Shown piece by piece: positions 43,915-53,166 of a stretch of DNA of 64,000 nt. Origin of the DNA: Candidatus Kapaibacterium sp. (GTDB taxonomy: Bacteria; Bacteroidota; Ignavibacteria; Kapaibacteriales; NICIL-2); contig BPHK01000001.1 of assembly GCA_026003495.1 (NCBI GenBank), forward strand, positions 124,001-188,000, given 5' to 3'. Position numbers and translations under genes: made by a program. Position 1 is the stretch's first letter. Each line of letters opens with the position of its first letter. The notes under the pieces were generated by a model that worked only from the letters and a program-made list of their open reading frames with translations, had not been told where the DNA came from and searched no databases.

Positions 43915-44853
43915 ATGTGCCGTTTTGTTGCGTACATTGGACCGCCAATCCTGGCGAACGATCTGCTCTACAAACCGCGCAACTCGCTCGTGGTCGCGCA
44001 GAGCGTCAACGCCGGTGAAATGTCCGTAGCTGTCAACGGCGATGGCTTTGGCGTTGGCTGGTACGTTCCCGAACTCGATAGTGAGCCGTGTGTGTTCCGC
44101 TCGATCAAACCAGCCTGGAGCGACGCCAATCTCCGCAATCTGGCGCGGAAGATCTATTCACCGCTCATCTTTGCGCACATCCGTGCAGCAACGCCTGGCT
44201 TCCCGGTCGAGGAGGTCAACTCGCACCCGTTCATGTGCGGCAAGCTCATGTTCATGCACAACGGCATGATCGGTGGCTTCCGCCAAATACGGCGCAAGTT
44301 GCTCCGCATGCTCAGCGACGTTGCCTACGATGCAATTCTCGGTTCGACAGATTCAGAGCACTTCTTTGGGCTGATCTTGAATCACATCGAAGATCCCTGG
44401 GGCGATGTCACGTGTAACGACATGGTCTATGCGCTCCACCGCGCGCTCGACGATTTGAGCACACTGCTCATCGAGGCCGGAGTGCGGGAGCATTCGTACC
44501 TGAACGTTGCGCTCACCAATGGGACAAGCATCGTTGCGCTGCGCTACACGAGCAATCCCGATGTGCAGCCAGCCTCGCTGTACTACGCACTCGGTCGGCG
44601 CTATAACGCGGATGTTGAAGGATGCATCGTCGAGCCGGCGCCAGAAGGCAAGCGTCCAGTCATGGTCCTCATCGCCTCCGAGCCGATCACAGCGCGGCGA
44701 ACCGACTGGATCAAGGTCGAGCGCAATGCGATGATGATCGTGGACGAAACGCTCCGCATTCGCTTCGAATCGGTCGAACTGCCGTTCGAACGTGTCTTCT
44801 TCGACTACGAACACGACGAAGAATTCGACGACGCAGCACCGCGAACGCCATAG
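43915..44853 (+). CDS. Class II glutamine amidotransferase (YafJ/EgtC-like)
   Basis: 312 residues starting MCRFVAYIGPP; Cys2 becomes the N-terminal nucleophile after Met removal. Further Ntn-hydrolase signatures are NGDGFGVGWY, FAHIRAATPG, NSHPFMCGKLMFMHNG and GSTDSEHFF. It releases ammonia from glutamine or hydrolyses a gamma-glutamyl substrate; the acceptor is unknown because there is no synthase domain. It stands upstream of nuoL in the same direction, 50 bases apart, which may be incidental. Confidence 0.9.
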   Translation: MCRFVAYIGPPILANDLLYKPRNSLVVAQSVNAGEMSVAVNGDGFGVGWYVPELDSEPCVFRSIKPAWSDANLRNLARKIYSPLIFAHIRAATPGFPVEEVNSHPFMCGKLMFMHNGMIGGFRQIRRKLLRMLSDVAYDAILGSTDSEHFFGLILNHIEDPWGDVTCNDMVYALHRALDDLSTLLIEAGVREHSYLNVALTNGTSIVALRYTSNPDVQPASLYYALGRRYNADVEGCIVEPAPEGKRPVMVLIASEPITARRTDWIKVERNAMMIVDETLRIRFESVELPFERVFFDYEHDEEFDDAAPRTP

Positions 44854-44903
44854 CGGCATGCGGCGCGTGATGGTGAGTGTGAACTTCTACCTGGAAATCG
44901 GCA

Positions 44904-46868
44904 ATGGCTGAACTAATCGGATTGATCGTTGCATTCCCGCTCGTTGGATTTCTGCTCATCGGTCTTGGTGGGCGCCGTCTTGGTTCCGAAGTGCGGATCG
45001 GTGCACTTGCCTCTGCAGCGGTCGGCGCAAGTTTTGCTGTTGGAGTGTGGTTGCTAGTTGAGCTCCTGGGGCGCCCTGCCGAAAGTCGCACGCTCGTGCT
45101 ACGGCTCTACCCATGGATCACAGCCGGGGATTTCACCGCAGAACTTGCTTGGCGCTTCGATCAGCTCTCGGCGCTGTTTGTCCTAATTGTCACGGGCGTT
45201 GGGTTCTTGATCCACGTCTATGCGATCGGCTACATGCACGGGGACCGCTCGTTCGCTCGGTTCTTTGCCTACCTGAACCTGTTTATCTTCATGATGCTCA
45301 ACTTGGTGTTGGGCGACAATCTCCTGGTGACGTTCCTCGGCTGGGAAGGGGTAGGATTAGCCTCGTACCTGCTGATTGGCTTCTGGTGGGATCAGCAATT
45401 CGAAGGGGTTCGCATCCGCTGGACAGGGGAAGCAGCAATGAAAGCGTTCGTGGTCAACCGCATCGGCGATTTCGGGATGCTCGTGGCAATGTTCCTCCTT
45501 GTGCTCTACGCTGGCACCCTTCGTTACGATGAAATTGCCGGCGCAGTGATGGCAGGGACGGTCATCCCGCCACACATCATCACACTTATCGCTCTCGGTC
45601 TCTTTCTGGGATGTACGGGAAAGTCCGCCCAGATCCCGCTGGCAGTCTGGCTTCCGGATGCGATGGCAGGTCCGACGCCGGTTTCAGCGCTCATCCATGC
45701 CGCGACGATGGTCACCAGCGGGATATTCCTCATCTCGCGGATGAACGTGCTCTTTGCCGCATCACCGGACGCGATGGCTGTCGTGGCAGCGGTGGGAATT
45801 GCGACAGCTTTCTTCGCAGCGACGATCGGACTTGTGCAGACGGACATCAAGAAAGTGCTGGCGTACTCGACCGTCTCGCAGCTTGGCTATATGTTCACAG
45901 CACTCGGGGTAGGGGCCTTTACCGCTGGTGTCTTCCACGTTATGACGCATGCCTTCTTCAAGGCACTGCTCTTTCTCGGTGCGGGGTCGGTCATCCACGC
46001 GCTCCATCACGAGCAGAACATCGAGCGAATGGGAGGGTTGGCGCGCTACATGCCGCGCACACATTGGACGTTCCTCGTTGCAGCGCTTGCGATTGCGGGC
46101 ATCTTCCCTCTGAGCGGCTTTTTCTCAAAAGACGAAATCCTCTGGAACGCGTTCATCTACGGCGGTCCATGGCTCTGGGCCATCGGTGTCGTTGCGGCAT
46201 TCTGCACGGCGTTCTACATGTTCCGTCTCTATTTTTTGGTCTTCCACAACAGCGAGCGCTTCGATCACCATCACCAGCCGCATGAGTCGCCGGCGGTTAT
46301 GACCATACCCTTTGTGGTGTTGGCTGTGCTTTCTGCAGTCGGAGGATTTCTCGGCATCCCAGAAGCGCTCGGAGGAGCAGCAATACCAAACGTCTTAGAG
46401 CATTGGCTGGAGCCAATCTTTGCACCGGGTGTGGCAATGCTCCACCGCGGAAGCATGCACGCTTCGCACACGCTCGAATACGTGCTCATGGGAATTTCGC
46501 TCGTGATTGCACTCGCCGGGATCGGTTTGGCACGCGCGTTCTACTATCGCGAGAGCACACGTCCGGCGGCATTGGCCGAGCGCTTTCGGCGGGTCTATCG
46601 TCTCCTGTGGCACAAGTACTTCCTCGACGAGGTGTACTACGCACTCGTCGTGGACCCGATCTACATCCTCTCCGTGCGAGTGCTCTGGAGAATTACTGAC
46701 GTTGGTATCGTTGATGGTGCCGTCAATGGCATTGCTCGTGTCGTCGGGGATATCGGTGAGCGCGTCCGGCGACTCCAGACAGGCTACGCGCAGAGCTACG
46801 CGGTCCTCATGATGGCTGGCATCCTCGTTGTCGTGTGGTATCTGGCGTCCCACACTGGGGGAAAGTAA
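44904..46868 (+). CDS. nuoL: NADH-quinone oxidoreductase subunit L (NuoL-type antiporter-like subunit)
   Basis: 654 residues and about 15-16 membrane helices. Conserved proton-path residues are visible: the Glu in GWEGVGLASYLLIGFWW, the Lys in TGKSAQIPLAVWLPDAM followed by GPTPVSALIHAATM, and the Lys in FFSKDEILW. The C-terminal part (FRRVYRLLWHKYFLDEVYY) fits the region before the lateral helix. NuoL is the distal proton-pumping subunit of complex I in the inner membrane. No other nuo gene lies beside it, so either complex I genes are dispersed or this is a stand-alone paralogue. MrpA is less likely because it is longer and lies in an mrp operon. Confidence 0.9.
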   Translation: MAELIGLIVAFPLVGFLLIGLGGRRLGSEVRIGALASAAVGASFAVGVWLLVELLGRPAESRTLVLRLYPWITAGDFTAELAWRFDQLSALFVLIVTGVGFLIHVYAIGYMHGDRSFARFFAYLNLFIFMMLNLVLGDNLLVTFLGWEGVGLASYLLIGFWWDQQFEGVRIRWTGEAAMKAFVVNRIGDFGMLVAMFLLVLYAGTLRYDEIAGAVMAGTVIPPHIITLIALGLFLGCTGKSAQIPLAVWLPDAMAGPTPVSALIHAATMVTSGIFLISRMNVLFAASPDAMAVVAAVGIATAFFAATIGLVQTDIKKVLAYSTVSQLGYMFTALGVGAFTAGVFHVMTHAFFKALLFLGAGSVIHALHHEQNIERMGGLARYMPRTHWTFLVAALAIAGIFPLSGFFSKDEILWNAFIYGGPWLWAIGVVAAFCTAFYMFRLYFLVFHNSERFDHHHQPHESPAVMTIPFVVLAVLSAVGGFLGIPEALGGAAIPNVLEHWLEPIFAPGVAMLHRGSMHASHTLEYVLMGISLVIALAGIGLARAFYYRESTRPAALAERFRRVYRLLWHKYFLDEVYYALVVDPIYILSVRVLWRITDVGIVDGAVNGIARVVGDIGERVRRLQTGYAQSYAVLMMAGILVVVWYLASHTGGK

Positions 46869-46953
46869 ATTTGCTGACGACGTGGCTGCGCACCGCAGCG
46901 GTCGGCAACGCGCCGTAGCACATACGTAGTTTCAACGCAGGAGTTGTGTCGCG

Positions 46954-48279
46954 ATGCGGCTGGTAGGATGGGCATTGGGAATGCTGCTTGCGGCACAGGG
47001 AGCAGCTGCGCAGTCGCTCGTGATGGTAGCGACGATTGACGGTGTCATCAATCCGTTTACGGCAAGCTACCTGGAGCGGGCGCTCAGTGCCGCCAAGGAA
47101 CGGGCTGCTGCCTGCGTCATCGTCGAACTCAACACGCCTGGTGGACTCGACCGCGCCATGCGCGAGATGGTGCAGGCAATGCTCAGCAGTCCTGTCCCAG
47201 TGGTTGTGTACGTTGCGCCATCGGGAGCGCGTGCGGCGTCGGCAGGGGTGTTCATTACACTGGCAGCGCATGTAGCAGCAATGGCGCCGGGGACAAACAT
47301 TGGGGCAGCTCACCCAGTTGCACTCGGTGAAGGGCAGATGGATTCTGTGATGAACGAAAAGGTTACCAACGACGCAATGGCGACCATCCGCGCGATTGCC
47401 GCCCTGCGGCAACGCAACGTCCGCTGGGCCGAAGATGCTGTCCGGCGGAGCGTTTCGCTCACCGAACGTGAAGCACTCGATAGTGGTGTCATCGAGATCA
47501 TCGCACGCGACCGCAGCGATCTGCTCGCTCAGCTCGATGGCCGCACTGTCTCCACAACGAACGGTGAGCGCACCCTTGCGCTCCGCGGCGCACGCATCGA
47601 AGAATTCCCGATGTCTGCCCTCGAGCGGTTCTTCGACACGATCACCGATCCGAACATTGCGCTGTTGCTGCTCTCACTTGGTTTTTTGGGGATTGTCATC
47701 GAGTTCTACACGCCGGGTTCGTTTGGGCCAGGCATCGCAGGCGCGATATTGCTCATCATTGGGTTCATGGCAACAGGGAGTTTGCCGGTCAACTGGGCAG
47801 GCATTTTGCTGCTGGTGCTTGCGGCGATTCTGCTGGTTGTTGAGCTTTACACGCCGGGTGTCGGTGCATTTGCAATTGGCGCAGCGCTCGCGTTCATTGT
47901 CGGCGCGCTGATTCTTTTTTCACCGCCGTCGGTTCCATCGCCCTCCTTACCCGTTGTTTCAGTTAGCGGCTGGCTTGTAACAGCGATTGCGGCGATGATC
48001 CTTTTCATTGGTGTGGTTGTTGCACGTGCGGTGCTCAGATCCCAGCGTAGTGCTCCGCGGAGCGGCCTTGGGCGCATTATCGGCGCTCGGGGCATCGCCA
48101 AGACAACCCTGTCCCCGATGGGGACCGTGCTGGTCAATAGCGAGGAGTGGAGTGCTCAGAACGTCGGCGCTGAACCGATTAGCGAAGGGCAGCGCATCGA
48201 GGTAATCGGAATTCAGGGAATGATTCTCCGCGTGCGTGCTGTGTCCCCACTTGAGGCGGAGCACGACCACAGCGAGTAG
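46954..48279 (+). CDS. NfeD-family membrane-bound serine protease (ClpP class)
   Basis: 441 residues. A signal peptide (GWALGMLLAAQGAAAQ) precedes a ClpP-like protease domain (~22-210) with the catalytic Ser in GARAASAGVFI and a candidate Lys in MNEKVTND. Four to five membrane helices follow (~225-350), then a C-terminal OB-fold NfeD domain (~370-435: GIAKTTLSPMGTVLVNSEEW). NfeD proteases typically pair with a stomatin-like partner, which is the next gene 76 bases downstream, and together act in membrane-protein quality control or lipid-domain organisation. Confidence 0.92.
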   Translation: MRLVGWALGMLLAAQGAAAQSLVMVATIDGVINPFTASYLERALSAAKERAAACVIVELNTPGGLDRAMREMVQAMLSSPVPVVVYVAPSGARAASAGVFITLAAHVAAMAPGTNIGAAHPVALGEGQMDSVMNEKVTNDAMATIRAIAALRQRNVRWAEDAVRRSVSLTEREALDSGVIEIIARDRSDLLAQLDGRTVSTTNGERTLALRGARIEEFPMSALERFFDTITDPNIALLLLSLGFLGIVIEFYTPGSFGPGIAGAILLIIGFMATGSLPVNWAGILLLVLAAILLVVELYTPGVGAFAIGAALAFIVGALILFSPPSVPSPSLPVVSVSGWLVTAIAAMILFIGVVVARAVLRSQRSAPRSGLGRIIGARGIAKTTLSPMGTVLVNSEEWSAQNVGAEPISEGQRIEVIGIQGMILRVRAVSPLEAEHDHSE

Positions 48280-48355
48280 TCCATCAGCAGGGCATGTATA
48301 TTTGCCACGCGAGGTTCTCCACGGAGATGTTCGACCTTTCTGCAATTGACTCACC

Positions 48356-49261
48356 ATGGAGCTGGTAGGGATGGATGCGGTCGTCGTCGTGCTGGTTATC
48401 ATCGTCGGGCTGTGGCTTCTTTCGAGGGCGATCAAAATTGTGCCGGAGTATCAGCGAATTGTCGTGCTCCGACTTGGGAAAAGCATTGGCACCCGTGGTC
48501 CGGGCTTTGTGCTGCTGATCCCGTTTGTTGATAAGCCTATCTGGACGGACCTTCGCGAGATGGTCATTGATGTTCCCTCGCAGACGTGCATCACCAAAGA
48601 CAACGCACCAGTCGCGATTGACTTCCTCATCTACATGAAGATCATCGATCCCGAGATGAGCGTCATACAGGTGCAGAACTTCCGCATGGCATCGCAAGGT
48701 ATCGCGACGACGACGCTCCGTGCTGTAGTGGGGGATATTGTGCTCGACGATGTGCTCTCCAAGCGCGAACACATCAACGAAACGCTCCGCCAAAAGCTCG
48801 ATGAAGTCACGGGACGATGGGGTGTGAAGGTCACCGCTGTTGAGATTCGTGAGATTCTGCCACCGCGCGAAATTCAAGACGCAATGAGCCGTCAGATGTC
48901 TGCAGAGCGCGATCGTCGAGCACTCGTGACAGAGGCAACCGGGAAGCGGGAGGCAGCGATCACCGTCGCAGAGGGTGAAAAGCAGGCGGCAATTCTCAAA
49001 GCGGAAGGGCAACGCCAAGCAACAATTTTGCAAGCAGAAGGGCAACGCCAAGCAACGATCCTCCAAGCCGAAGGGTACGCACTTGCGTTGGAGAAAATCT
49101 TCGAAGTTGCGCGCACACTCGATAGCAAAACGATGAGTTTGCAATACCTCGAAGCGCTCAAGACTGTCGGGTCAAGCCCTTCGACGAAATTTATCTTCCC
49201 GATGGAGCTCCTCAATTTCGTAAAGCCTTTCGTCGAGCATACGAATAAGGCTGCCGATTGA
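48356..49261 (+). CDS. SPFH/band 7 (stomatin/paraslipin-like) protein
   Basis: 301 residues. One N-terminal membrane segment (DAVVVVLVIIVGLWLLS) is followed by the SPFH domain (VPEYQRIVVLRLGKSIGTRG, DNAPVAIDFLIYMK, DDVLSKREHINETLRQKLDE). A charged coiled-coil carries repeated AEGQRQATILQ units near residues 210-240. It oligomerises on the membrane and is the usual partner of the NfeD protease encoded just upstream. Clear homology; precise client proteins unknown. Confidence 0.93.
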   Translation: MELVGMDAVVVVLVIIVGLWLLSRAIKIVPEYQRIVVLRLGKSIGTRGPGFVLLIPFVDKPIWTDLREMVIDVPSQTCITKDNAPVAIDFLIYMKIIDPEMSVIQVQNFRMASQGIATTTLRAVVGDIVLDDVLSKREHINETLRQKLDEVTGRWGVKVTAVEIREILPPREIQDAMSRQMSAERDRRALVTEATGKREAAITVAEGEKQAAILKAEGQRQATILQAEGQRQATILQAEGYALALEKIFEVARTLDSKTMSLQYLEALKTVGSSPSTKFIFPMELLNFVKPFVEHTNKAAD

Positions 49262-49315
49262 GCGCACGGGTAATGCGTTCCGCCCCCAAGAGTGGCGCGC
49301 GCGTCGAGCGGCTGA

Positions 49316-49831
49316 CTAAGCGCTCTCTGAAAAATGCTTTTGTGTGCTGATACCACTACGTTCTGCTGCGAGCACGCGAGCGTAGGTACGCAGGTAGAGC
49401 GCTGCATCGTGGGGGTCGCTGCGGCGGAGCTTCCATCGCTTTGGGGGCGGTATCTCTGCCATGACGCGAGGGTCGCTGAGAAATTCCATGTGGCCGATGG
49501 CCGCCGAGTCCACGCCAGCAGCGTGGAAGAGCCGATAGATCTCCGCCAGCGGCGTGCCGGCGGTCGCGCACCATTCCCGTTGCGATTCCGTTGTAGCCAG
49601 CGGTTCATCGCCAACGGCAGCGTCGAAGTACTCCGCTGCATGCTCACGCCACTGGCCGACGGTACGCTCGAACGCAGCGAAGATCTCGCGATCACTCATC
49701 GAAGCCAAGCGCTGGATGACATGCCCAACTGCACAGCGCCCGACGTGACCCCACTCATAGCGCTCGCCACGCTCGAGGGCGTCAGCTGCACTCTCTAACG
49801 CTGCTATCAAACGCTCGCGCACAGTGTTCAT
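49316..49831 (-). CDS. Hypothetical protein
   Basis: 171 residues. Predicted soluble and mostly helical, with a conserved-looking central part (YEWGHVGRCAVGHVIQRLA, AGTPLAEIYRLFHAAGVD). Family not recognised, although codon use matches the host and the frame is well defined. It has a basic C-terminal third. Divergent from the rhodanese gene across 137 bases and convergent with the stomatin gene. Confidence 0.55.
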   Translation of the reverse strand: MNTVRERLIAALESAADALERGERYEWGHVGRCAVGHVIQRLASMSDREIFAAFERTVGQWREHAAEYFDAAVGDEPLATTESQREWCATAGTPLAEIYRLFHAAGVDSAAIGHMEFLSDPRVMAEIPPPKRWKLRRSDPHDAALYLRTYARVLAAERSGISTQKHFSESA

Positions 49832-49968
49832 CGCTCATCGAAGCACAGGGGAACAAATCTTCGTCTGCAAAACTGCAACAGCAACGCTTCCGGTTCCAAG
49901 GGTGAATCGTTTTGTGCATGGATGCATCACATTTGTTCTGAATGCACAACACTGTAGGATGATGTTCG

Positions 49969-50274
49969 ATGTTTTTTCGATGGCTGTTCGGAGGTAACGG
50001 CATTGTCTCAGCCGACGAGGCGAAGCAACTTTTGGCCAAGGGTGCGTTGCTGGTAGATGTGCGCACACCCGGTGAGTTTGCTGCGGGGCACGTCCGCGGC
50101 TCGCGCAATATTCCGCTCGACCAGCTTCCGCGGCATCTCGACTCCCTCAAGAAGAGCAACAAGCCGGTGATTTTCGTTTGTGCTTCGGGCAACCGCTCGG
50201 GGAGAGCAACAGCGATGGCAAAGCAGACCGGCATCGAAGCGTACAACGCAGGGAGCTGGATGAATCTGCGCTAA
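49969..50274 (+). CDS. Single-domain rhodanese-like protein
   Basis: 101 residues, the length of a one-domain rhodanese. It has LLVDVRTPGEFAAGHVRGS, NIPLDQL, and the active-site loop VCASGNRSGRA with catalytic Cys at ~residue 70. It probably carries sulfane sulfur; the acceptor is unknown. The hydrophobic N-terminus (FFRWLFGG) is too short for a certain membrane anchor. A strong hairpin follows immediately. Confidence 0.9.
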   Translation: MFFRWLFGGNGIVSADEAKQLLAKGALLVDVRTPGEFAAGHVRGSRNIPLDQLPRHLDSLKKSNKPVIFVCASGNRSGRATAMAKQTGIEAYNAGSWMNLR

Positions 50275-50278
50275 TGGC

Positions 50279-50312
50279 GTCGCGGCACTCACGCAGCGAT
50301 GAGTGCCGCGAC
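50279..50312. terminator. Perfect 13-bp hairpin between convergent genes
   Basis: GTCGCGGCACTCA (50279-50291) and TGAGTGCCGCGAC (50300-50312) are exact inverse complements around an 8-base loop. It lies between the rhodanese stop and the stop of the convergent gene at 50336. There is no T-run on either side, so if it terminates it does so as a T-less bidirectional hairpin. Confidence 0.6.
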
Positions 50313-50335
50313 GGTTCCACGCACAACGTTTACTG

Positions 50336-53083
50336 CTACCGCACAATCAGTAGAGGCAACGTAACCTGCAGGCCGCCGTCGAGTACAATGCTGACCACGT
50401 AGACGCCAGCCGGCACCGTGCGGCCGCTCCGATCGGTTGTATCCCACCGGTAACTGCCGAGCGCGGCTGTTTCGAGCACCGAGCCTCCACGTAAATCAGT
50501 GATTCGGATCACGCCACGCTGGTTGCCAAGTTCAATTGTAGCAGCATCAGTCGCTGGGTTCGGATGAATGGAAATACTGCTCGTTTGATCTTCGGCAACG
50601 CTGGTGCCCTCGGCTGCTTCTGCCTCGAGCGTAATCGCATCTTCAAATGCAACGTCCCGATGACGGCAGTAGAAGGTCAGTGCTGCGCGGTGAGTTCCTG
50701 CTCGCACAGGATGGAAGCGAATCGGCACTTCGGGGCACGTGCTGCTTTGGGGACTGAGCAAGCGGATCTGCGTTTGCCATGCGCCTGGGACGAGCTCGAA
50801 CGCAGACGCATCGTCGCCTTCGATGACCACGGAGTCAACGGTGATCTCGACTCCCGTCTGGTTGCAGACTGCGATTACCGACTCAGTTTGCGCGCTAACG
50901 TTTGTCGTGTCGAAGCGTGCCGATGCAGGTGTAAGCGCGCGTGCACGTGCAGTCCCGACAAGTTGAAGGCTCCGCTCGCCGCCGTTGCTCGCTACCGTCA
51001 GTACAGCAGTGAAGTCACCTTCCGCTGTTGGTGCGAATGCTACACTCCCGACGAGCGAATCGCCTGGCGGTATCGTTGCCGGCACTGTGAGCATTCGTGC
51101 AAATACTGATGCCGCAGTGCCGCTGATGGTGGCGCCCGTCACCTGGAGTAGTGCAGTGCCGCGGTTGTAGAGTACAAGCCGGGCCTCTACTTGCATGCCA
51201 ATGCGGAGCGCGGGGAACGTTATCGTTGCACTCGAGAGCTCCAACAGAGGGGTCGGTTGATCGGTAACGGTTATGGTGACTCGTCGCGAAGTGACTGAGC
51301 CACAGCTATTGGAAATGGTGACGTAGTATGTTCCTGTATCGCTGTCTTGTGCGTTCGTAATGCTGTACGAAGCCGCAGTCGCCCCCGGTATTGCTTGGTT
51401 GTTGTGGTACCATTGGTACGTCAGCCCATCACCGGAAGCAGTCACGCTGAGCGTGACACCACTGCCCCGTGTAACGGTCTTGGATTCTGGTTCTGCAGTG
51501 ATGACGGGCTTTGCGGTGACTGTTACTTGTGCCGCATTCGACGTCACCGATGCTTGGCATATCGTGTTGGTGATCTCGACCGTGTAGCTGCCGGCGTCGT
51601 CTGCCAGGAGCCCTATGATGCGAAGCGTAGCAGTACGAGTGCCTTGAATGCGGCCCCCGTCATTGAGCGTGATGCCGTTTTTCTTCCATTGGTAGGCGTT
51701 CGCAATCGTGCGGCTCACACCGATGGTAAGGACGAGCGTATCACCTTCGCAGCGCGTTTGTGCCGATGGTTGCGTGGTGATTGCAGGTGGAATCGCTACC
51801 TGGAGCTGCGCTTGATTGCTCGTCGGTGCGCCGCAGTCACCAGTAACGACGCACGCGTAGAATCCTGTATCGGCGAGCGCAACGTTGGCAATGGTGTAGC
51901 TCGCACTGGTTGCTCCTGCAATGTCAGTGCTCCCTTTCCGCCATTGGTAGCGGAGGTTCGAGCCGGTAGCAGTGACACTGAACGTCACCGATGCACCCTG
52001 GCACACAGTTGCGGATTGTGGATGTGCCGTGATTGTCGTCTGCGGATTGACTGTGAGCGTTGCGGAATTGCTCGTGACGGGCTGCCCGCACGCTCCACTG
52101 ACGACACAATCGTACGATCCTGCCTGCGCTTGGGTAACGTTAGCGATGGTCAGTGTTGCAGCAGTCGCACCTGGAACATCGGTCCCGTTGCGTCGCCACC
52201 GATAGGAAAGGTTCGAGCCAGAGGCAGTAACACTGAAGCTGACGGTGCCACCTTCGCAGGCAGAGGCATTCTGCGGATGAGCGGTGATGCTCGTTGGCGC
52301 CGCCAGCGTAAGGTTCTGCGTGGTTGAAGAAATTGTGTTGTCGGATGCATCACTCAAGCGGATGCGATATTGGTTGCCCGGCTGGAGTGTCGAAGGAATC
52401 GTAAACGACTGAGAATTCTGCCCATCTTGGGAGTTGAGCATTCCAATCGGGGTGAAGCTGCTGCCGCCATCACTGGAGATGGCGACAACAACGGAGCTGA
52501 TACCGTAGCTCGTCCACTGAAGCGTGACAGTGCCCCCAGCACAGAGTATTTGTGATGGTGTCGGTGCAGTGATCGTTATTCCCTTGACGGTCACCGTTAC
52601 ACTCTGGAGGAGGTTCCATTGGTCATTCGCATCAGCATTACCATTGCCGTTTACAGCAATCCCTGCAGCGCGGACGGTGTAGGGCCCAGGCGTTGATGGA
52701 GCTTGCCAGGTAAACTGCCAGGAGACGCTTCCACCGCTGAGCGACTTTGGCTGCGTGTGCGTCAGCTCTCCGCTCATGATCTGCGTCAGTTGTCCGCTGA
52801 CGGTCCCGAGCGTGCCAGCATTCTGCCCATTTGAATTGACGATTGCCAAATCAAATCCCGCTGATGGACGCGAACTATTTTGCAACGTGAGGGTGAACGT
52901 GCTCGTCGAACCGGGGGTGACAGTGGTCGGGCCGCTCAAACTGAGCGATGTCGCACTCGATGGCGATGTGCTATGGCAGGTGCAGCCTGCAGTGGTCTGA
53001 CCGGAAATTCCGTTCGGATATGTCCATGCTGCATGCGCGAATACAAGCAGCATCGCAACGTGAACGACGAACGAGCGCATCAT
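50336..53083 (-). CDS. Secreted choice-of-anchor V protein with Ig-like repeats and T9SS tail
   Basis: 915 residues from the ATG at 53083; a strong GGAGGAG lies 3 bases upstream, with a second ATG at 53080. A signal peptide is followed by a choice-of-anchor V domain (~20-165) with the GCTCHSTSP cysteine/histidine motif. Several Ig-like modules follow (TITAHPQSATVCQGASVTFS, NLSYRWRRNG, GSYDCVVSGACG pattern), then an ASH/HYDIN-like segment (~610-800). The T9SS sorting tail contains SIHPNPATDAATIE and PAGVYVVSI. It is probably a large cell-surface or released adhesin-like protein. Paralogous to the next gene, 83 bases upstream in the operon direction. Confidence 0.85.
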   Translation of the reverse strand: MMRSFVVHVAMLLVFAHAAWTYPNGISGQTTAGCTCHSTSPSSATSLSLSGPTTVTPGSTSTFTLTLQNSSRPSAGFDLAIVNSNGQNAGTLGTVSGQLTQIMSGELTHTQPKSLSGGSVSWQFTWQAPSTPGPYTVRAAGIAVNGNGNADANDQWNLLQSVTVTVKGITITAPTPSQILCAGGTVTLQWTSYGISSVVVAISSDGGSSFTPIGMLNSQDGQNSQSFTIPSTLQPGNQYRIRLSDASDNTISSTTQNLTLAAPTSITAHPQNASACEGGTVSFSVTASGSNLSYRWRRNGTDVPGATAATLTIANVTQAQAGSYDCVVSGACGQPVTSNSATLTVNPQTTITAHPQSATVCQGASVTFSVTATGSNLRYQWRKGSTDIAGATSASYTIANVALADTGFYACVVTGDCGAPTSNQAQLQVAIPPAITTQPSAQTRCEGDTLVLTIGVSRTIANAYQWKKNGITLNDGGRIQGTRTATLRIIGLLADDAGSYTVEITNTICQASVTSNAAQVTVTAKPVITAEPESKTVTRGSGVTLSVTASGDGLTYQWYHNNQAIPGATAASYSITNAQDSDTGTYYVTISNSCGSVTSRRVTITVTDQPTPLLELSSATITFPALRIGMQVEARLVLYNRGTALLQVTGATISGTAASVFARMLTVPATIPPGDSLVGSVAFAPTAEGDFTAVLTVASNGGERSLQLVGTARARALTPASARFDTTNVSAQTESVIAVCNQTGVEITVDSVVIEGDDASAFELVPGAWQTQIRLLSPQSSTCPEVPIRFHPVRAGTHRAALTFYCRHRDVAFEDAITLEAEAAEGTSVAEDQTSSISIHPNPATDAATIELGNQRGVIRITDLRGGSVLETAALGSYRWDTTDRSGRTVPAGVYVVSIVLDGGLQVTLPLLIVR

Positions 53084-53166
53084 CGGCTCCTCCACTAATG
53101 GTGAAACATTGATTTTTGTGAAAATGCAACTGTTTAGTGAGGTTCTCGCACTGGTGTTCTGCTTGG

